NCBI GenBank assembly: GCA_937894185.1 | Contig: CALCSA010000074.1 | Span: forward strand, 1 to 9,276 | From: an uncultured Clostridia bacterium | GTDB taxonomy: Bacteria; Bacillota; Clostridia; Oscillospirales; Ruminococcaceae | Length of the DNA stretch: 9,276 nt | Direction: 5' to 3' | The notes under the pieces: generated by a model | Seen by the model: the letters and a program-made list of their open reading frames with translations, nothing else | Databases searched by the model: none | What the model was told of the DNA's origin: nothing | Program-made: the position numbers and the translations under genes | Shown here: positions 5,001-9,276 of the stretch, piece by piece | How positions within the stretch are numbered: the stretch's first letter is position 1 | Layout: each line of letters starts with the position of its first letter

Positions 5001-6926
5001 ATGGTGGAAAAGAAAGCCTTTCAGGCCGAATCCAAGCGGCTTTTGGACCTTATGATCAACTCGATCTATACCCATAAAGAGATTTTTTTGCGGGAGATTC
5101 TCTCCAACGCCAGCGACGCGGTGGACAAGCTCTGCTACAAGTCTCTGACCGACGAAAGCGTAGGCATGAGCCGGGACGACTTCTTGATCCGCATCAACCG
5201 GGATGAAGAAAACCGTGTCATCACCGTGACAGATAACGGCATCGGCATGACCCGGGAGGAGCTGGAAAAGAACCTGGGCACCATTGCCAAAAGCGGCTCT
5301 TTGGACTTTAAGCAGAATCTGGAATCCTCCGATCTGCCCAAGGGGGAGGACGGCACCGCCCCCATCGACATCATCGGCCAGTTTGGGGTAGGCTTTTATT
5401 CCGCCTTTATGGTCAGCGACAAGGTCACCGTCGTCAGCCGGGCCTGGGGGGAAGAACAGGCTTGGAAGTGGGAATCCTCCGGAGCCGACGGCTACACCAT
5501 CACCGAAGCCCAGCGGGAAACTGTGGGCACCGACGTGATCATGGAGATCAAAGCCGACACCGAAGACGAGGATTACAGCCGCTTTTTGCAGGAGTACACT
5601 CTGGCCGGGCTGGTGAAAAAGTATTCCGACTACATCCGCTATCCCATTCAGATGGAGCGGGAAAAGCACCGCGCCATTGAGGGCACCGAAACCGAGGACA
5701 AGCCCGCGGAAACCGAAACCTACTACGAGCTGGAAACCCTCAACAGCATGATTCCGGTGTGGCAGCGCAGCAAAAGCGAAGTGACGCAGGAGGATTACTA
5801 CGCCTTCTACCGGGACAAGTTCTTCGATTTCGCCGACCCCATCAAGGCCATCCACGTGGATGCCGAAGGGGTGGTCAGCTACAAGGCACTGCTGTTTATT
5901 CCCGCCAAGGCAAGCTACGACTACTACACCAAGGATTACAAAAGGGGTCTGCAACTCTATTCCAGCGGTGTGCTTATCATGGCTAAGTGCGAGGACTTAA
6001 TCCCCGAGCACTTCCGGTTTGTCCGGGGTGTGGTGGACTCCCCCGACCTTTCCCTCAACATCTCCCGGGAAATGCTCCAACACAGCCGCCAGCTGAAGGT
6101 CATCGCAGGCAACATTGAAAAGAAAATTCGCAATGAGCTGCTCAAACTCCAAAAGGACGACCGGGAACACTACGAAGAATTCTTCACCCAGTTTGGCCTG
6201 CAGCTCAAGTATGGGGTGCTTCAGGACTTTGGCCGGGAGAAGGATTCCCTCAAGGATTTGCTCCTCTTCTCCTCCTCTGCCGGGGAACAGCTCACCACTC
6301 TGGCCGAGTACCGTGCCCGGATGAAGGAAGATCAAAAGGACATCTACTACGCCACCGGAGAGACTGCCGCCCTCATCGGAGCTCTGCCTCAGGCCGAGGG
6401 GATTCGGGAAAAGGGATACGAAATCCTCTACTTCACCCACGAGGTGGACGAGTTTGTGGCCCAGACTCTGATGGAATACGACGAAAAGCCCTTTAAATCC
6501 GTCAACCGGGACGATCTGGACTTGGAGACCGAAGAAGAAAAGGAGCAGCTCAAAAAGCAGGAGGAGGAGCTGGGCGGCCTGCTCACCTTTGTCAAGGAAG
6601 CGGTGGGGGACAGCGTCAAGGAGGTCAAGCTCTCCCACAAGCTGCGCAGCCAGCCGGTTTGCCTGACGGCAGGAGGCTCCCTTTCCTTTGAGATGGAGAA
6701 GTACCTCAACGCCGTGCAGCCCGAGGCAGAAGCCAAGGCAGAGCGGATTCTGGAGCTGAACGCCGACCATCCCCTTCTGGCCAAGATGAAGGAGCTGCAA
6801 GCCGACCAGCCGGAAACCGCCAAACGCTACGCTCAGATCCTCTACCATCAGGCGGAGCTGATGGCGGGCCTTGGGGTGGAAAACCCCGCCGCCTACTCCG
6901 AGCTTGTCTTTTCTCTCATGGAATAA
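5001..6926 (+). CDS. htpG: Molecular chaperone HtpG (bacterial Hsp90)
   Basis: 641 residues from ATG 5001, with GGAG (4991-4994) six bases upstream. An in-frame GTG at 4956 lies inside the CIRCE operator and is rejected as start. HtpG is a cytoplasmic dimeric ATPase that remodels client proteins, often with DnaK. Seen: the GHKL ATPase domain (about 1-215) with REILSNASDA (31-40; E32 catalytic, N36 for Mg), TDNGIGM (77-83) and GQFGVGFYSAF (126-136); a short charged linker (about 219-240); the middle domain with NISREMLQ, whose R356 matches the ATPase-stimulating arginine; and a C-terminal dimerisation domain ending SLME. There is no MEEVD tail, as expected for a bacterial protein. It is a single-gene unit with its own promoter and terminator. 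Regulation by HrcA is predicted from the operator, unlike Bacillus subtilis, where htpG is not in the HrcA regulon. Confidence 0.97.
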   Translation: MVEKKAFQAESKRLLDLMINSIYTHKEIFLREILSNASDAVDKLCYKSLTDESVGMSRDDFLIRINRDEENRVITVTDNGIGMTREELEKNLGTIAKSGSLDFKQNLESSDLPKGEDGTAPIDIIGQFGVGFYSAFMVSDKVTVVSRAWGEEQAWKWESSGADGYTITEAQRETVGTDVIMEIKADTEDEDYSRFLQEYTLAGLVKKYSDYIRYPIQMEREKHRAIEGTETEDKPAETETYYELETLNSMIPVWQRSKSEVTQEDYYAFYRDKFFDFADPIKAIHVDAEGVVSYKALLFIPAKASYDYYTKDYKRGLQLYSSGVLIMAKCEDLIPEHFRFVRGVVDSPDLSLNISREMLQHSRQLKVIAGNIEKKIRNELLKLQKDDREHYEEFFTQFGLQLKYGVLQDFGREKDSLKDLLLFSSSAGEQLTTLAEYRARMKEDQKDIYYATGETAALIGALPQAEGIREKGYEILYFTHEVDEFVAQTLMEYDEKPFKSVNRDDLDLETEEEKEQLKKQEEELGGLLTFVKEAVGDSVKEVKLSHKLRSQPVCLTAGGSLSFEMEKYLNAVQPEAEAKAERILELNADHPLLAKMKELQADQPETAKRYAQILYHQAELMAGLGVENPAAYSELVFSLME

Positions 6927-6945
6927 CCTGTGTATTCATAAAACG

Positions 6946-6984
6946 ACGCACCGCCGGAAGCCCAGATGCCCGGCGGTGCGTTTT
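6946..6984. terminator. Intrinsic terminator after htpG, probably also serving thrS
   Basis: A 12-bp perfect stem (ACGCACCGCCGG 6946-6957 with 6970-6981) and a 12-base loop, followed by TTTT (6981-6984) on the plus strand. On the minus strand the stem is followed within two bases by TTTT (6943-6940 complement), so it can also stop thrS transcripts, which end at 7068. Confidence 0.85.
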
Positions 6985-7067
6985 GCTTTACGATTCATAT
7001 CAGCGGGGAGTCCGGCAGACAGCCCCCATCCCGTCCGGCGAGTTGTGCCGCCGGGGTTCCCACTTCA

Positions 7068-8978
7068 CTACTGGGCCTTGGTTCTGATCTCCTCCAAAGC
7101 AGAGGCCAGAAACTCCTCGGGGGTGACGGTACCCTTGTCCCCTTCCTTGCGGGAACGAACCGCCACCTGACCGTTTTCCATTTCCCGGTCGCCAATCACC
7201 AGCATATAGTTGATCTTCTGGACCTGAGCCTCCCGGATTTTATAACCCATCTTCTCGTTGCGGTCATCCAGCTTGACCCGCATCCCGGCTTTGGTCAACA
7301 TCTCCACCACCTGCTTGGCGTAGTCCAGATGGGCGTCCCCAATGGGAATCACCGACACCTGCACCGGATTGAGCCACAGGGGGAAGGCTCCGGCAAAATG
7401 CTCGATGAGGATGCCGATAAACCGCTCGATGCTGCCAAAGGCCACCCGGTGAATCATGATGGGACGGTGCTTTTGGTTGTCGGCTCCGGTGTATTCCAGC
7501 TCGAACCGCTCCGGCATCTGGAAGTCCAGCTGAATGGTGCCGCACTGCCAGGTCCGGCCGATGCAGTCCTCCAGATGGAAGTCCAGCTTGGGGCCGTAGA
7601 AGGCGCCGTCGCCCTCGTTGATGACAAAGCTCATCCCCAACTCGGTAATGGCTTCCCGCAGGGCGTTGGTGGCCGCTTCCCAGTCCTCCTCGGAGCCCAT
7701 GTGGTCCTCCGGCATGGTGGAAAGCTCGATGTGGTAGCGAAATCCAAAGGTGGAGTACACCTCGTCGATGAGCTTGACCACATTCTTGATTTCATCCTTG
7801 ACTTGATCCTTGGTCATGAAGATGTGGGCGTCGTCCTGGTTGAAGCAGCGCACCCGCATCAGGCCATGGAGAGCGCCCGACATTTCGTGGCGGTGAACCA
7901 GACCAATTTCCGCCAGACGCAGGGGCAGGTCTTTATAGGAGTGGGGCTTCTGCTGAAAGATCAGCATGCCGCCGGGACAGTTCATGGGCTTGATGGCAAA
8001 ATCCTGTTCGTCGATAACGGTGGTGTACATGTTGTTTTTGTAGTGGTCCCAGTGACCGCTGCGCAGCCAAAGCTCCTTGTTGAGCATGATGGGGCTGGAA
8101 ATCTCCACGTAGTTCCAGCGGTGGTGAACCTCCCGCCAGTACTCCATCAGCAGGTTTTTCAGCACCATTCCCTTGGGCAGCCAGAAGGGGAAACCCGGGC
8201 CTTCGTCCAGCAGAGCAAACAGCTCCAGCTCCTTGCCCAGCTTCCGGTGGTCCCGGCGCTTGGCCTCTTCAATCCGCTCCAGATGCTCCTCCAGCTGCAC
8301 CGCTTTGGGGAAGGCGGTGCCGTAAATCCGGCTGAGGGTCTGGTTGTTCTGATCCCCACGCCAGTAGGCGGCGTTGGTGGTGGTAAGCTTAAAGGCCTTG
8401 ACCTTGCCCGTATCGGTGAGGTGGGGGCCGGCGCAGACATCGGTAAACTCCCCTTGGCGGTAGAAGGAAATTTCCTCTCCCGCATCCGCGTGCTCTTGGA
8501 TTAGCTCTTGCTTGTAGGGCTCGTCCTTCACCAGTTCCAGAGCCTCCTCCACCGGCAGGGTAAACCGCTGGATGGGCAGAGCCTCCTTAACGATCTTCTT
8601 CATCTCCCCTTCGATCTTTTCCAACTCCTCGGGGCCGAAGGCGGGTTTGCGGTCAAAATCGTAGTAGAAGCCCCCTTCGATAGCGGGGCCGATGGCCAGT
8701 TTGGTTTCGGGGTAGAGCCGCTTGACGGCTTGAGCCATCACGTGGGTGGCGGTGTGCCAGAAGGCCTTTTTGCCAGCCTCGTCCTCAAAGGTGCAGAGGA
8801 TCAGCTCGCAGTCCTTTGCCAGAGGATAACGCAGGTCCACCACTTCCCCGTCCACCATACCGCAGTACACCTGCTTGTAGAAGCCGCCTCCCAAAGATTT
8901 GGCCACCTCCAGCACCGTGGTGCCTGCCTCAAATTCCTTGACCACTCCACCCTTGAGGGTAATGTTCAGCATATTCAT
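7068..8978 (-). CDS. thrS: Threonyl-tRNA synthetase
   Basis: 636 residues from ATG 8978. A second ATG at 8972 (Met3) is nearly as good: AGGA lies nine bases before the first and GGAG nine bases before the second. It charges tRNA-Thr in the cytoplasm. Seen in order: a TGS domain (about 1-62); the editing domain with H75-x3-H79 and C182-AGP-H186, the site that removes mischarged serine; and a class II catalytic core with PMNCPGG (331-337), RLAEIGLVHRHEMSGALHGLMRVR split over 354-377, QDDAHIF (381-387) and HRVAFGSIERF (510-520). The zinc ligands are C334, H385 and H510, nearly identical in number to E. coli (334, 385, 511). The C-terminal anticodon-binding domain covers about 538-636. Full normal length. 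Regulation is by the threonine T-box upstream. Confidence 0.98.
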   Translation of the reverse strand: MNMLNITLKGGVVKEFEAGTTVLEVAKSLGGGFYKQVYCGMVDGEVVDLRYPLAKDCELILCTFEDEAGKKAFWHTATHVMAQAVKRLYPETKLAIGPAIEGGFYYDFDRKPAFGPEELEKIEGEMKKIVKEALPIQRFTLPVEEALELVKDEPYKQELIQEHADAGEEISFYRQGEFTDVCAGPHLTDTGKVKAFKLTTTNAAYWRGDQNNQTLSRIYGTAFPKAVQLEEHLERIEEAKRRDHRKLGKELELFALLDEGPGFPFWLPKGMVLKNLLMEYWREVHHRWNYVEISSPIMLNKELWLRSGHWDHYKNNMYTTVIDEQDFAIKPMNCPGGMLIFQQKPHSYKDLPLRLAEIGLVHRHEMSGALHGLMRVRCFNQDDAHIFMTKDQVKDEIKNVVKLIDEVYSTFGFRYHIELSTMPEDHMGSEEDWEAATNALREAITELGMSFVINEGDGAFYGPKLDFHLEDCIGRTWQCGTIQLDFQMPERFELEYTGADNQKHRPIMIHRVAFGSIERFIGILIEHFAGAFPLWLNPVQVSVIPIGDAHLDYAKQVVEMLTKAGMRVKLDDRNEKMGYKIREAQVQKINYMLVIGDREMENGQVAVRSRKEGDKGTVTPEEFLASALEEIRTKAQ

Positions 8979-9054
8979 CTTCTCCGTTCCTGTAGAATGC
9001 GGGTATCCGACCCGATTGCATTTATTTTATGGTTCCAGATCAGCCTTTCAAAAC

Positions 9055-9084
9055 AAAAAAGCCCCGTCCCAATTGGGACGAAGC
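9055..9084 (-). terminator. Regulated intrinsic terminator of the thrS T-box
   Basis: A 10-bp stem with two G-U pairs (9084-9075 with 9070-9061 on the minus strand), an AATT loop (9071-9074) and TTTTTT after it (9060-9055). It lies directly downstream of the T-box sequence, as expected for attenuation. Confidence 0.9.
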
Positions 9085-9276
9085 CATGCTCCGCGGTTCC
9101 ACCCAAGTTGCGCAAGAGAACCCCCGCGCCACTCTGCTCCCTTAACGCGGGACAACGGGATGCTTACGCCGCAAGATCGGCCTTACATCCGCTCGGAGGC
9201 GGTGTCGAAACAGGTTCTTCGCGGGGCGCTTGCAGCCGGTGGCGCTCCCTCTCTGGGGCGAAGGATGTAACCCGTT
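9055..9276 (-). promoter_or_regulatory. T-box riboswitch, threonine-specific, upstream of thrS (5' edge at window end)
   Basis: The T-box TTGGGTGGAACCGCGG lies at 9091-9106 on the minus strand. The specifier is ACC (9203-9201), in GACACCGCCTCCGAGC, and an AGAGAG-type element occurs near 9250-9255. The base of stem I is visible as complementary arms at about 9263-9273 and 9180-9190, so the leader is almost complete and its promoter lies just beyond the window. UGGA in the T-box would pair with a tRNA whose discriminator base is U, which I expect for tRNA-Thr of Firmicutes. The specifier agrees with the gene downstream. The 298 bases between thrS and the window edge hold this leader and no gene. 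Confidence 0.95.

Noticed and set aside
4926..5954. Long minus-strand open frame (342 codons) opposite htpG
   Set aside because: Antisense shadow of htpG, with the same His/Val/Gly-rich composition as the other shadows; the similar frame at 5997-6848 was rejected for the same reason.
7035..7054. Small hairpin (CCGGCG with CGCCGG, 8-base loop) just after thrS
   Set aside because: Only 6 bp and no U run on either side; the stronger hairpin at 6946-6981 explains termination.
6966..8504. Long plus-strand open frame (512 codons) opposite thrS
   Set aside because: Antisense shadow created by the codon bias of thrS. It also starts inside the htpG terminator hairpin.

Overview
The window is ordinary chromosomal housekeeping DNA, most likely from a Clostridia-class Firmicute of moderate-to-high G+C (my guess is the Oscillospiraceae/Ruminococcaceae side). 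The signs are two tRNA-sensing T-box leaders, a CIRCE operator, strong AAGGAGG-type ribosome binding sites with GTG and TTG starts, and a dCTP deaminase and a LUD protein that resemble clostridial versions from memory. No mobile element, CRISPR array, tRNA or rRNA gene was seen.

Layout, left to right. (1) Bases 1-564, minus strand: the N-terminal 188 residues of a nitrilase-fold (carbon-nitrogen hydrolase) protein whose C-terminus lies outside the window. The position expected to hold its catalytic glutamate is alanine. (2) Bases 565-705: a compact divergent promoter region in which both core promoters have 17-bp spacers and their -35 boxes are 8 bp apart. (3) Bases 706-3137, plus strand: a probable four-gene operon encoding a stand-alone LUD-domain protein, an overlapping tyrosine-phosphatase-family protein, dCTP deaminase (dcd) and a small unrecognised membrane-anchored protein. 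A 14-bp hairpin terminator serves both this operon and the convergent tyrS. (4) Bases 3233-4841, minus strand: tyrS with a complete T-box leader (Tyr specifier UAC, T-box, intrinsic terminator) and its promoter. (5) Bases 4904-6981, plus strand: htpG (Hsp90) with a promoter that runs into a CIRCE operator, so HrcA heat-shock control is predicted, followed by a terminator. (6) Bases 7068-9276, minus strand: thrS with its own T-box leader (Thr specifier ACC), almost whole at the right edge.

The two synthetases supply charged tRNA-Tyr and tRNA-Thr and are each predicted to be induced by the uncharged form of their tRNA. HtpG handles protein folding under stress, and dcd feeds dUTP toward dTTP synthesis. 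The LUD, phosphatase and membrane proteins have no assigned substrate. I found no clear evidence of a novel multi-gene system. The best leads are the nitrilase-like protein lacking its glutamate, the CIRCE control of htpG, and the uncharacterised LUD-phosphatase-dcd-membrane operon behind a mirrored divergent promoter.
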